DNA of 37,512 nucleotides from CAIWXH01 sp964555675 (GCA_964555675.1 CAZKTU010000036.1:1-37512), one strand, 5' to 3'; shown: positions 1 through 8,195, numbered from the stretch's first letter. Notes: a model not told the origin generated them from the sequence alone. Numbers and translations: made by a program.

Positions 1-51
1 TTCCTGATCAGCACCGGCCGCTTCAACATCCCGGGTCTGCGCCCGTGGTAG
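1..51 (+). CDS. 3' end of an unidentified gene
   Basis: The first frame is open from base 1 and ends at a TAG at 49-51. The last sixteen residues end in Gly-Leu-Arg-Pro-Trp. It is followed at 77-115 by a strong intrinsic terminator, which supports a real gene end. The fragment is too short to assign a family. Its relation to the secretion locus downstream is unknown, but the terminator separates it from the FHA/kinase pair. Confidence 0.5.
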   Translation, partial: FLISTGRFNIPGLRPW

Positions 52-76
52 GCTTTGTTCGCCGGTAAAACTCAAG

Positions 77-115
77 GGCGGGGGGCCCCGGCACTGCCGG
101 GGCCCCCCGCCTTTT
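77..115 (+). terminator. strong intrinsic terminator
   Basis: A perfect 16-bp GC stem (77-92 with 96-111) closes a 3-nt ACT loop and is followed by four T residues. It lies 25 bp after the stop codon of the partial upstream gene and insulates the FHA/kinase operon that starts at 179. Confidence 0.85.
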
Positions 116-178
116 GCGAATCGTTTCCGCGCCTGCGGCGGTACATAGAGTAGTGTCCGGTCACCCCTGGAGACGTCT

Positions 179-736
179 ATGTCCGCCCTGAGCAGCCTTG
201 ATCTGCCCCCTGAGCTCGCCGTGTTCGCTATCCTGGCGGGGTGTGTGCTCGCCGCCCTGGTTGTCGGCTGCGCCCTCGGCGTCTGGTGGCACGCTCGGCG
301 CGTGGCGCGGGCCGACGGCGCGTCGACGCTTACGGCGACCGAGGCCCGGCGACGGGCGGCCGCGGCGATCACGACGGCCCGCCGCGCTACGGGGGGCGCC
401 GGCGCCACAGGCCTGCGCGCCGTGGTCTGGGACGGCCGGCGGCGCAGGCTGATCCCCCTTGCGGGGCGCCACTGGACCATCGGCAGCGACCTCGGCTGCA
501 CAATCGTGGTTCACGGCGAGGGCGTGGCGCCCCTGCACGCCCGCCTGAGCGTGGCCGGCGATGGGCTGACGGTCACCGACCTCGAGAGTACGAGCGGCAC
601 GCTCATTGGGCCGCTCGGGCGCCCCCTGACCCCCGGCGTCCCCGTGCCTGTGGCCGAGGGCGAGGTGGTGCAGCTCGGCCTGACGGTGAAGCTTATGCTT
701 GAGCGGGCCGTGGCCGCCCCCGAGGCGCTGGCGTGA
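179..736 (+). CDS. membrane-anchored FHA-domain protein
   Basis: This 185-residue protein has one transmembrane helix (about residues 13-37), a basic stretch and a linker, then an FHA domain (about 90-177). FHA domains normally bind phosphothreonine peptides. Here the usual Gly-Arg is Gly-Ser (102-103), the Ser of the S-x-x-H motif is Ala while His120 is kept, and the Ser-Thr-Ser-Gly-Thr loop (137-141) is recognisable. Phosphopeptide binding may therefore be weakened or changed. The predicted layout is an N-terminal anchor with the FHA domain in the cytoplasm. A GGAG lies just upstream of the ATG. The stop codon overlaps the GTG start of the kinase gene by 4 bp, which indicates translational coupling. 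It faces a type VII-like secretion cluster, so a role in phospho-control of that machine is a reasonable inference. Confidence 0.8.
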   Translation: MSALSSLDLPPELAVFAILAGCVLAALVVGCALGVWWHARRVARADGASTLTATEARRRAAAAITTARRATGGAGATGLRAVVWDGRRRRLIPLAGRHWTIGSDLGCTIVVHGEGVAPLHARLSVAGDGLTVTDLESTSGTLIGPLGRPLTPGVPVPVAEGEVVQLGLTVKLMLERAVAAPEALA

Positions 737-1593
737 GCGAGGCCGGCGCGCGGGTCGGCGCCCTCGAGCTTGTGGCGCCCCTCGGGGCGGGCGGGCAGGG
801 CGAGGTCTGGCTGGCCTGGCCCTGGGCCGAGGGCCCGCTGCGCCGCGCAGCGCGGCGGCTGCTCGTGGCGACGCGGCTGCGGGCCGGCCCTCTGCCCCAG
901 GAGTTCGCGCTGCGCTGGCGCCTGGCCGCCCTGAAGCTGGCCAGGCCCGCGATGGCCGACAGCCTCCACGACGAGCACCAGTATCTGGCCGCGACCGGCG
1001 CGGCCCACCCGCACCTGGTCGGCCTCTACAGGGCCCGCTTCCCGGGCGCGGCGGGGGCCGACCTGAGTCTCGCACGGGCCGGCCCCGAGCCACTGCCCCG
1101 GCTCTGTCTGCGGCTGGCCTACGAGCCGGGCGAGCCTCTGAGCGGGCTGCTCGTCCGCTGGGGGTCGCGGCGCCCCGCATGGCCGTGGTCGGTGGCCGTG
1201 GTGGCCCAGCTCGCCCGCGCCCTCGCCCACCTCCACGGGCGAGGGGTGGTTCACCACGATGTGCGGCCGGCTAATGTGATTGTCCGCTCCGGGCCCCGCG
1301 CCGTGCTGATCGACCTCGGCGCCGCCGAGCGGGTCGGCGGCGGGGCCCGCGCCGCGGTCTACGGCGCGCCGGCCTGGCTCGCCCCCGAGCGCCTCGGCGC
1401 GACCCCCGCGCCCGCCTCGCCCCTCGTCGATGTCTATGGAGCGGGCGCGCTGCTTGGCGCGCTCACTGAGGGCGCGCCGGCGCCCACTGGCCTGACGCGT
1501 CTGATCGAAGAGGCCACGACGCCCGACCCGGCCCGCCGCGCGGCGGCTATCCCGACCATGGCCGCGCTCCTCGAGCGGCTTGCGGGGTTGTAG
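733..1593 (+). CDS. Hanks-type serine/threonine protein kinase
   Basis: This 286-residue soluble kinase is the size of a bare catalytic domain. Visible elements are the Gly-rich loop (Gly18 to Gly23), the Ala-Leu-Lys in place of Val-Ala-Ile-Lys (Lys68), a helix-C candidate Glu81, a catalytic loop His-His-Asp (Asp176) with Asn181, Asp194 in Asp-Leu-Gly, and Ala-Pro-Glu (217-219). The canonical Arg before the catalytic Asp is His, and the Lys two residues after it is Arg. All metal- and ATP-binding residues are present, so activity is plausible. No transmembrane helix or PASTA region is seen, unlike PknB-type kinases. The GTG start overlaps the FHA gene's stop, so the two are an operon. The gene converges on the ubiquitin-like/FHA gene with a 14-bp gap. 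Likely targets are neighbouring secretion or FHA proteins, but this is inference. Confidence 0.85.
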   Translation: MSEAGARVGALELVAPLGAGGQGEVWLAWPWAEGPLRRAARRLLVATRLRAGPLPQEFALRWRLAALKLARPAMADSLHDEHQYLAATGAAHPHLVGLYRARFPGAAGADLSLARAGPEPLPRLCLRLAYEPGEPLSGLLVRWGSRRPAWPWSVAVVAQLARALAHLHGRGVVHHDVRPANVIVRSGPRAVLIDLGAAERVGGGARAAVYGAPAWLAPERLGATPAPASPLVDVYGAGALLGALTEGAPAPTGLTRLIEEATTPDPARRAAAIPTMAALLERLAGL

Positions 1594-1607
1594 GCGGCCC
1601 GCAAGAT

Positions 1608-2249
1608 TTATCCCTCGCCGAGGCTCACGACGAGGGTCGGCCCGTAGGCACCGATGGTGAGCCTGTCGCCGTCGGCCAGGGGCTCGGCGGCCTCTGGGAA
1701 GAGGCGCGCCCCGTTGAGCAGCGTGACCGCCTCGGTGCGGGCTGTGGCGACCGTCCAGCCGTCGCGCCCCGGGCGCAGGGCGCAGTGAGGCGCCTTCGAG
1801 ATGTAGGCGTAGGGCGACTCGCGCCGTTCGAGCAGCTCGAGCTCGCGCAGAAAGGCCTCGGGGTTAAGCAGGGCCAGCAGGTCGAGCAGCCACCCCCGCG
1901 TCAGGTCGAGGCCGCGAGGCGGGAGGGTGGCCGCGCTGCCGTCGGGCAGCCCGAGGGTGCAGCGTGGCCGCGTGGGCGCCCCCCGGTCGCTCAGCCAGAG
2001 GTGGCTGCCGCTGCGTACACCCAGGGCGCTGATCGGGCCGTCGTGGCGCAGGGGCCGCCCGTCGGCCGAGCCCAGGCGCAGGGTGTACGGGCGCGCGACC
2101 CCGCCGGGCGCGTCGAGCCCGCAGCCCGCGAGCAGCAGGGGCAGCAGCCTGGCGGGCGCGCTGTCTTCGCAGACGACGGTGGTGCTTTGCTCGCGTCCCC
2201 CCGCGAGCCAGTGGAGGGTGACCGTGAGGGACTCGTGGCCGTCGCTCAT
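1608..2249 (-). CDS. ubiquitin-like (EsaB/YukD-type) plus FHA fusion protein
   Basis: The protein has 213 residues in two parts. Residues about 6-88 look like a beta-grasp ubiquitin-like domain of the YukD/EsaB type, with hydrophobic strands, a Leu-rich helix (35-43) and the closing Gly-x-x-Ser-Gly-x-x-Leu-x-Leu turn. Residues about 100-210 form an FHA-like domain with Ser151-x-x-x-His155, Asn179-Gly180 and the final Asp-Gly-Asp-x-Leu-x-Ile-Gly strand. EsaB/YukD proteins are small accessory parts of Firmicute type VII systems, and in actinobacteria the same fold is the N-terminal domain of EccD. Joining this fold to FHA would link phospho-recognition directly to the secretion complex. The gene is last in the eccC operon, 46 bp after eccC, with AAAGG before the ATG. 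The ubiquitin-like call is from pattern only. Confidence 0.7.
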   Translation of the reverse strand: MSDGHESLTVTLHWLAGGREQSTTVVCEDSAPARLLPLLLAGCGLDAPGGVARPYTLRLGSADGRPLRHDGPISALGVRSGSHLWLSDRGAPTRPRCTLGLPDGSAATLPPRGLDLTRGWLLDLLALLNPEAFLRELELLERRESPYAYISKAPHCALRPGRDGWTVATARTEAVTLLNGARLFPEAAEPLADGDRLTIGAYGPTLVVSLGEG

Positions 2250-2295
2250 GGGACAGACCTTTCAGGCTCATTTGACGGCTTCAGGTTGGAAGCAC

Positions 2296-5200
2296 TCAGG
2301 CGCTCGCCCCGCCGGCGCAGGCCACCTGCACGAGTTGCTGCTCGTCTTCGCTGACGAGGAGGGCGCGGCCGGGGGGCTGGGGGGCCGAACGCTGCTCGGC
2401 GAGGGGCAGCGCCGCGCCCAGGAGCCTGGTCCCCGCGTCGTAGCGCCCGGGCCACAGGATCAGCCCTGAGCGGCCGCCGTCGAGGGCCCGCAGCAGGTTG
2501 TCATCAGGGTAGGCGCTGCCGGCTGCAAGCATGAGGTGCTCGCCCTGCTGGCCGCCGAGCTGGGCAATCTCGCAGAGCCGCTCGAAGAGGTTGGGCCCCG
2601 CGCCGAAGTTCTGGGTCAGCTGGCTCCGCATGCGCTCACGGGTCAGGGTGTAGTCGTCGACCAGGATCAGGCGGCGCTCCCCGTCGGCTCCGCGGGGGGC
2701 CGCCAGAAGCTCGGCCAGGGCCGCCGCCCCGGGCTCGTCGGCGGCGTAGTGGGCCGTGTGGGGCAGGGCGCGCAGGGGCGCCAGCCCTCCGCGCGGCCCG
2801 TCGAGCAGGTAGAGGCGCAGCGCTGTGGGACTTTGGCGCGCGGTCAGGGCCTCGGCGGCGGCGAGGAGGGCCGTGGTCTTGCCGCTACGGCGCGGCCCGA
2901 GCACGAGGGCGTGGGGCGTGTCTCGCCCGAGCCGCAGCCAGGCCGCCCCAAGGCTCCGACTCTCCAGGCCGATCGGCGCGGCCAGGTCGTCACCCACCGG
3001 CGCGGCGAGCGACTCGAGGGAGGCCGGGCTCACCCGCTCGGGCAGCAGCGCGACGGGGGGCGGGCCGCAAGGCTCGGGGCGCCTCTGCGCGCGCCAGGCG
3101 TCGCCGATCGCGCCAACGAGCTCGCGCAGGTCGTGCGTGAGGTCGCCGTCGAGGGCGGCCTCGGCGTCGCTCGGGCCCGCCTCGGGCGTGGCGACTGTCG
3201 GCAGGGCGATCTGCACCTCGAGGGCCCCGTGGTCGGGGTGGGCGACCAGGGCGCGCCCGGGCAGATCGGCCGGGATCTGCGTCGCCACTCGCGCACCCAG
3301 CAGATCGCCGTAGTCGTGCAGTTCGGGCTGACGCAGGGCCAGGCGGGTCTCGATCAGGGCGAGCAGCCTGTAGCTCAGGTCGGCGGCCCGGTCGGCGCTG
3401 AGGGCCAGGTGGATGCCGAGGGGCCTGCCCAGGCGGGCCAGGCGTACCAGATCGTCGACGATGGCCTCGTCGCCGCCGGCGTCGCGCAGCTCCTCGCGCA
3501 GCACGGCCACCTTGTCGATGACGACGAGCAGTGCGGGCAGCCCGCGGCCCGTGCGCGCTCTGTACTCGGGCAGGGTGGCGGCGTCCGCCGCGCGCAGCAG
3601 CTCCTGGCGCTCGGCGACAGCGGCGTCGAGCATGCTGATCAGGCGGCGCACCCGCTCGCCCTCGCGGGCGAGGAGGTGGGCGCCGACGTGGGGCAGCCCG
3701 GCCAGGGGGCCGAGGCCCTGGCCGCCCGCGTCGATCAGGTAGCACCAGAGATCGCGGGGCGAGTGGCGCAGGGCCAGGCCCAGGACGAGGGCGCGCAAGA
3801 GGGTGGTCTTGCCGCTGCCGGGCGCGCCGACGACGGCCAGGTGCCCGGCGCACAGATCGACGCCGTAGGGCTCTTGCCGCCCCTCCTGGGGCAGGTCGAG
3901 CAACCCGACAGGCTGGCGCATCCAGCCGGCCCCGGGCGCCTGGGCCCACGCCGTCGCCGGCGGCTCCCACGGGGCCAGGTCCGAGAGCGCCAGGCGCTGC
4001 GGGAGGGGCGGCCGCCAGATTGGGGCGGGGCTCCAGCCGGGCGCGGCCGGGCCGCGGGCCTCGGCCGCCGCTCTGAGGGCGCGCACGAGCACGTCGAGGT
4101 CGGTCGCGCCGCCCTGCTCCTGGCGCAGCGCGGTTGCGGCCACGGGCTGCTCGTGGCCGTCGCGCACAAAGCTGACGCGGGGCGCCGGCGCTCGCTCAGC
4201 CGCGGGCGCCTTGTACGGGCCGGTGACCAGGGCTACCTGGAGCATCTGTACGTCGCCGCCGGCGCGCATATAGGCGCGGCCGGGCAGGTCTGTGGGGAGA
4301 AAGGCCGCGTCGGGCTTGAGCAGCATCTCGCGGCTGTCCTCTGCGCCGCCGAGGCGCAGGGCGATGAAGTAGGAGAGCTGGCTCCTGATCTCGTCGCTGA
4401 CGGCGCGCGAGGGCTGCTGGGTGGCGACGAGCAGGCTGACGCCGAGCGAGCGACCCTGTTTGACGACGCGGACGAGCTCGGTGACAAACTCGGGGTTGCC
4501 GCGGGCGAGCTCGTCGAACTCGTCGACCACCACGAAGAGGTTCGGCAGGGGCGCGAGGCCCCTGCGCGCGGCGAGGGCGCGGTAGTCGCCGATATTCTCG
4601 ACCTTGACTGCGTGGCCGACGGCGGCCTCCTTGAGCAGGGCCTTGCGACGGCGCAGCTCGCTCTTGAGGGCGGTCATGGCTCTGGCCGCCATGCGACCTT
4701 CGAGGTCGGTGACCAGGCCGGCCGTGTGGGGCAGCGGCGCAAACGGCATCAGGGCGGCGCCGCCCTTGAAGTCGATCAGCAGCAACTGGAGCCGTTCGGG
4801 GCTGTGGGCGGCCGCCAGGGCGGCGATGATGCTCTGGAGCAGGACGCTCTTGCCGGCGCCCGTGGCCCCCGCGATGATGCCGTGGGGCCCGTGGCGGCCC
4901 TCGTTCAGATCGAGGTAGACCGGCGCCCCGTCGGCCCCCGCCCCGATCGGCACTGCGGGGTTCCACGCGGCCGCGGGCGGATCGGCCCAGGCCCGGGGCG
5001 GGCAGAGGTCGTCCTCGCCCTTCACGCCGAGCAGCTCGAAGAGGCGGACGCTGCGCGGGATGGCCTGGGCGCCGCCCGCTTCGAGCAGGCGCACGCCGGC
5101 GAGTTTGCGGGCCAGCCGGTCGCTCGGCCCGAGCTCGGCCCGGTCGGGCGCAAAGCGCTCGCGGGGCCACTGCCGGCCGGCTCGTGTCCAGCGCGCGCCG

Positions 5201-6318
5201 TGCTGCTCTAGCTCGACCATGGCCGCGCAGGCCTCGGGGATCTGGGGCCACGAGGGCACGACGAGCAGGGTGGCGATGCCGAGGGGCCCGCCGTGGCGCA
5301 GCAGCTCGACGACGGCCGGGTGGGCGTGGGCCAGGGCCGCGCCGTCGACCAGCAGGAGCATGACGGGCCCGGGCGGGGGCGCCTCGGGCGAGCGCGCCGC
5401 CTGATCGCGGCGGCGGCTGAGCAGGTCGAGCAGCTCGCTGCATAGGCGCGCGGCCGCCGCGGGGCTGCCGGCGAGCATGCGCGCGCCCGGCGCCGGGTCG
5501 TTCGAGAGGGGCGCGCAGTGGGGCAGCCAGCGCAGCCACTCCCACTCGGCGCTCGCCTCGGGGCCGAACAGGGCGGCGAGGCGCAGGTCGGCGGGCGCGT
5601 GGAGCACGGCGGCCTGCCAGAGCAGCGCGCGGGCCAGGCTGGTGGCGGCCGCGCGCGGCCCGGCGATCCCGAGTGAGCCGAGCTGCCGCAAGGGCAGGCA
5701 GATGGGCACCTGGCGCAGCGTGCCGTACTCGGCGGCGGCCCGCAGGATGCGCCGGTCGATAACGCCGCCGGGCGAGGGCTGCGGGGCCTGGACCTGTGTG
5801 GCCGCGGGCAAGCTTCCGGTGCCGGCCCGCAGCTCGAGGAAGTCGTCGTCTGCGGGGCGGCGCTCCCACAGGCGCGGCTCTGGGGCGGCCTCGCCCGGGG
5901 CGACCCCGGCGATCAGCAGCAGTTCGCCCGGGTCGGGGCTGAGGTAGATGCGCCCAGCGCGCTCTTGCTCGTGGAGGGTGCGCAGGTGCGCGAGGCCGGC
6001 CTCGAGCTGGTCCTCGAAGAGGGCCCGGCGCTCGGCGTAGGCCTGGGCCGCGCGCCTGGCCTCGCGGCGGCGGCCGAGCAGCCCCGCGCCCAGGCCCAGC
6101 AGGGCCATGGCGCCTGTGGGCAGGGCCACCAGCAGCGGATTGCCGCCCCCGAGGCCGGCGGCGCCCGCGAAGACCCCGGCGCCGGCCAGAGGCAGCAGCA
6201 GCGGGAGCATATCGCTCCGCTCGGGCTCGGGCGGGGCGGGCGGCTCGGGCAGCTCGATGCGCTCGGCGGGCCAGTGGGGGCGCACCCGCGGGGGGCGGTT
6301 AAACCTGTGGTTGCGCAT
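2296..6318 (-). CDS. eccC: EccC/EssC-type FtsK/SpoIIIE ATPase of a type VII secretion system
   Basis: This 1340-residue protein is the motor of WXG100-type secretion. Two hydrophobic segments (about 37-80) anchor it. A non-Walker domain follows, with the family's Gly-Ile-Ala-Gly-Pro-Arg and 'alHaPaDlrla' patterns. Then come three P-loop ATPases: the first with Lys490 (Gly-Ala-Thr-Gly-Ala-Gly-Lys-Ser) and Asp599-Glu600, the second with Lys837, and the third with Lys1147. Only the first has a full Walker B Asp-Glu. The second has Asp-Lys and the third Asp-Asp, which fits EccC models in which ATPase 1 is catalytic and the others regulate and bind substrate. The frame is open to 6651, but that extension is a Pro/Ser-rich shadow of the WXG-like gene. 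The ATG at 6318 overlaps that gene's end by 20 bp and is preferred. No EccB/D/E or EssA/B is visible here. Confidence 0.93.
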   Translation of the reverse strand: MRNHRFNRPPRVRPHWPAERIELPEPPAPPEPERSDMLPLLLPLAGAGVFAGAAGLGGGNPLLVALPTGAMALLGLGAGLLGRRREARRAAQAYAERRALFEDQLEAGLAHLRTLHEQERAGRIYLSPDPGELLLIAGVAPGEAAPEPRLWERRPADDDFLELRAGTGSLPAATQVQAPQPSPGGVIDRRILRAAAEYGTLRQVPICLPLRQLGSLGIAGPRAAATSLARALLWQAAVLHAPADLRLAALFGPEASAEWEWLRWLPHCAPLSNDPAPGARMLAGSPAAAARLCSELLDLLSRRRDQAARSPEAPPPGPVMLLLVDGAALAHAHPAVVELLRHGGPLGIATLLVVPSWPQIPEACAAMVELEQHGARWTRAGRQWPRERFAPDRAELGPSDRLARKLAGVRLLEAGGAQAIPRSVRLFELLGVKGEDDLCPPRAWADPPAAAWNPAVPIGAGADGAPVYLDLNEGRHGPHGIIAGATGAGKSVLLQSIIAALAAAHSPERLQLLLIDFKGGAALMPFAPLPHTAGLVTDLEGRMAARAMTALKSELRRRKALLKEAAVGHAVKVENIGDYRALAARRGLAPLPNLFVVVDEFDELARGNPEFVTELVRVVKQGRSLGVSLLVATQQPSRAVSDEIRSQLSYFIALRLGGAEDSREMLLKPDAAFLPTDLPGRAYMRAGGDVQMLQVALVTGPYKAPAAERAPAPRVSFVRDGHEQPVAATALRQEQGGATDLDVLVRALRAAAEARGPAAPGWSPAPIWRPPLPQRLALSDLAPWEPPATAWAQAPGAGWMRQPVGLLDLPQEGRQEPYGVDLCAGHLAVVGAPGSGKTTLLRALVLGLALRHSPRDLWCYLIDAGGQGLGPLAGLPHVGAHLLAREGERVRRLISMLDAAVAERQELLRAADAATLPEYRARTGRGLPALLVVIDKVAVLREELRDAGGDEAIVDDLVRLARLGRPLGIHLALSADRAADLSYRLLALIETRLALRQPELHDYGDLLGARVATQIPADLPGRALVAHPDHGALEVQIALPTVATPEAGPSDAEAALDGDLTHDLRELVGAIGDAWRAQRRPEPCGPPPVALLPERVSPASLESLAAPVGDDLAAPIGLESRSLGAAWLRLGRDTPHALVLGPRRSGKTTALLAAAEALTARQSPTALRLYLLDGPRGGLAPLRALPHTAHYAADEPGAAALAELLAAPRGADGERRLILVDDYTLTRERMRSQLTQNFGAGPNLFERLCEIAQLGGQQGEHLMLAAGSAYPDDNLLRALDGGRSGLILWPGRYDAGTRLLGAALPLAEQRSAPQPPGRALLVSEDEQQLVQVACAGGASA

Positions 6319-6661
6319 GGCGCTGTCTCTCGCGCTCGCGGCGGGCCCGTTCCTCGCGCTCGCGCTCGCGGCGGGCCTGCTCTTCGCGGGCGCGCCTGTC
6401 GGCCGCGGCGATCGCACCTGCCGCCGCTCTGCAGTCGGCGGCCAGGCCCGTAGCCTCGGCGTCGAGGGCGCGCCTCCGCAGGGTGAAGCTGAGGCGATGC
6501 TGGCCCAGCCAGTGGGTCGTGGCGGCGCAGGCGGCCCGCCCACAGTCGGCCGAGGCCCCCTCGAGCTCGTCGGCGGCCCGCCTGAGGGCGGCGATGGCGG
6601 CGCCGGCGGCCCCGTGGTCCCAGCGGACGTCTGCATCGATCGAATCGTCATGGCGTGGCAT
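6299..6661 (-). CDS. WXG100-like small protein with a charged C-terminal tail
   Basis: The protein has 120 residues. An Ala-rich amphipathic helix (about 16-48), a central Trp51-Leu-Gly53 turn and a second helix (about 56-88) match the helix-WXG-helix plan of ESAT-6/WXG100 proteins. Residues 89-115 are a run of Arg and Glu, probably an extended charged helix, which ordinary WXG100 proteins of about 95 residues lack. The start at 6661 has GAGGAG upstream and overlaps the lipase gene's stop by 14 bp; the end overlaps eccC by 20 bp. This tight packing suggests a partner or chaperone for the lipase, or a substrate passed to EccC. The frame is supported by the ribosome site and by its helical composition compared with the alternative frame. 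The family assignment rests on motif and size only. Confidence 0.65.
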   Translation of the reverse strand: MPRHDDSIDADVRWDHGAAGAAIAALRRAADELEGASADCGRAACAATTHWLGQHRLSFTLRRRALDAEATGLAADCRAAAGAIAAADRRAREEQARREREREERARRERERQRHAQPQV

Positions 6662-8195
6662 GGGCGCTCCTCACAGGGTTCGGCTCGCCGGCGGCTATGG
6701 GCTCGTCTGCCGGGGCGGGGGGCTCCGGGCTATAGGCGGCGTAGGTCGCCGGGTCGACCAGGTACGGCATGACCAGCAGCTCGGGCGGCAGCCCGGCGTA
6801 GCTCTCGACGTCGCCGTAGGCGGTGTGGGCGGCCGAGGGCTCGTCGATGCGCCGATTGTCGAGCAAGATAACCGTGGGGTCGCCGGCGTGGCCCGCGCCG
6901 ACGTTGAGGGCCAGGCTGTCGTCGGCGTTGACATAGTGCCGCTCCTCGGCCCCGGCGAAGGGGCTCGCCTCGTCGTCGCGCGCGCGGCCGGCGGGCCCGC
7001 GCGGGCGCACGGCGCCGAAGGTGATCAGGCTGCCGACGGTGACGCCCGCCGCCGCGATGGCCTGGCGCACCTCGGGGTCATCGCGCAGCAGGAAGCACAT
7101 ACCGCCGCCCATGCTGTGGCCCTCCAGATGGAGCGTGCTGCCGGGCGGGAGGCGCTCGAGGTCGGCCAGAAAGCGCGCCTTGACCACCTCGTAGTAGTGG
7201 TTCCCGGCGCTTACGCCCTGGGCGGTCAGGGCCACGGCCTCGAAGTTGTTGGGGGCGGCCGGCTTTTCGGGGTCGAGGCCGGCGATACTGATGCGGTAGT
7301 CGCCCGTCTCGCCATTCAGGCGCTCGAGCCGCACCTGCTCGTCGGGGTAGTAGCTGATGCCGCTGTGTTCGCCTGCCTGGGCGTCGGCCGGCCCAGGGCG
7401 GAAGGGTGCGTCCTCGTCGAGAGCGCAGGCGGCGCTCCAGGGGAAGGCCTGGCCGGCCGTCACGGCGAGGGCGCCTGTCCCGGCGTCCCTGAGCACCTCG
7501 GCCTGCTCGAGGGTGCGGGGCGCACTCTGGGCGATGCCCAGCCTGCTGAACACGACCAGCCTGAGGGCGTCGAGCTCGGCGCTGAGGGCGCGGAACTGCT
7601 CGGGCTCGAGGTGGGCCATGCTCTCGTACCAGAAGCCGTGGAACAGTTGCAGGCTCTGCTCGACCGCGTCCGCGGCGGGGCGACGCGAGCGGCGCGGGGC
7701 GTCGCCGGCCAGAGTCAGCCCGGTGAGGTAGCCGCCGTGGGCGCCGCCCAGGGCCGCCACGATGAGCAGCAGGGCCGGGTCCTGCAGGACGCCGGCGATC
7801 CCGCGCAGGGCGATGAGCGACCTGAGGCGCGCGCTGAGGCTGATCATGCGCCTGGCCTCGGCGTTCCACATGGCGGCCTGGCGGGCTGCGGCGGCGCTCC
7901 GGCGACCCGGCTGGGGCAGCAGGCCGATTGGGGCGGCCCCGCGGTCGGCCAGCAGGAAGCCTCGGGCGACCTCGCCCGTCCAGGCGGCCAGGTCGGCCTC
8001 GGCGTGTCCGTAGACGGCGAGGCGCGGGGGGAGGCCCGCGGCGGCGGGGACGCGGTACTCGCTGCAGCGGGCCAGGAAGGGCGCGAGGGCGGCGTCGAGG
8101 CGGCGGGCCTCGGCCTCGACGCGGGCGCCCACGGCGGCCCCTGCCCTGGCATAACGGGCCAGCTCTTCAGGGCTTGCCGAGCTGCTAGGCTCCAT
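6648..8195 (-). CDS. candidate type VII-secreted lipase: WXG-like N-terminus plus class-3-type lipase domain
   Basis: The protein has 515 residues. Residues 9-85 are two Ala-rich helices resembling a WXG100/LXG-type targeting module, with Trp72-Thr-Gly74 and a Tyr62-x-x-x-Glu66 that resembles the type VII export signal. A mixed helical region with a hydrophobic patch (about 105-165) follows. The C-terminal half is an alpha/beta hydrolase with the nucleophile Ser361 in Gly-His-Ser-Met-Gly-Gly, Asp425/Asp426 in Asn-Ala-Asp-Asp, and His457 in His-Thr-Ala-Tyr. This Asn-x-x-Asp then His-x-x-Tyr order is typical of class-3 lipases. It has no Sec signal peptide, which fits export by another route. 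It lies between two WXG genes, upstream of eccC, with a strong GGAGGAG site. A secreted phospholipase or lipase toxin is the leading idea. No immunity gene is evident unless it is one of the small neighbours. Confidence 0.75.
   Translation of the reverse strand: MEPSSSASPEELARYARAGAAVGARVEAEARRLDAALAPFLARCSEYRVPAAAGLPPRLAVYGHAEADLAAWTGEVARGFLLADRGAAPIGLLPQPGRRSAAAARQAAMWNAEARRMISLSARLRSLIALRGIAGVLQDPALLLIVAALGGAHGGYLTGLTLAGDAPRRSRRPAADAVEQSLQLFHGFWYESMAHLEPEQFRALSAELDALRLVVFSRLGIAQSAPRTLEQAEVLRDAGTGALAVTAGQAFPWSAACALDEDAPFRPGPADAQAGEHSGISYYPDEQVRLERLNGETGDYRISIAGLDPEKPAAPNNFEAVALTAQGVSAGNHYYEVVKARFLADLERLPPGSTLHLEGHSMGGGMCFLLRDDPEVRQAIAAAGVTVGSLITFGAVRPRGPAGRARDDEASPFAGAEERHYVNADDSLALNVGAGHAGDPTVILLDNRRIDEPSAAHTAYGDVESYAGLPPELLVMPYLVDPATYAAYSPEPPAPADEPIAAGEPNPVRSAHATP

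Noticed and set aside
2536..5211. An 891-codon open frame opposite eccC on the + strand
   Set aside because: It lies wholly antisense to a well-supported ATPase gene. Its product is Gln/Gly/Ala/Arg-rich with no domains, as expected for the mirror frame of a high-GC gene.
6319..6651. N-terminal extension of the EccC frame to 6651
   Set aside because: The added 111 residues are Pro/Ser/Ala-rich and overlap the WXG-like frame, which has a GAGGAG site and a central Trp-Leu-Gly.
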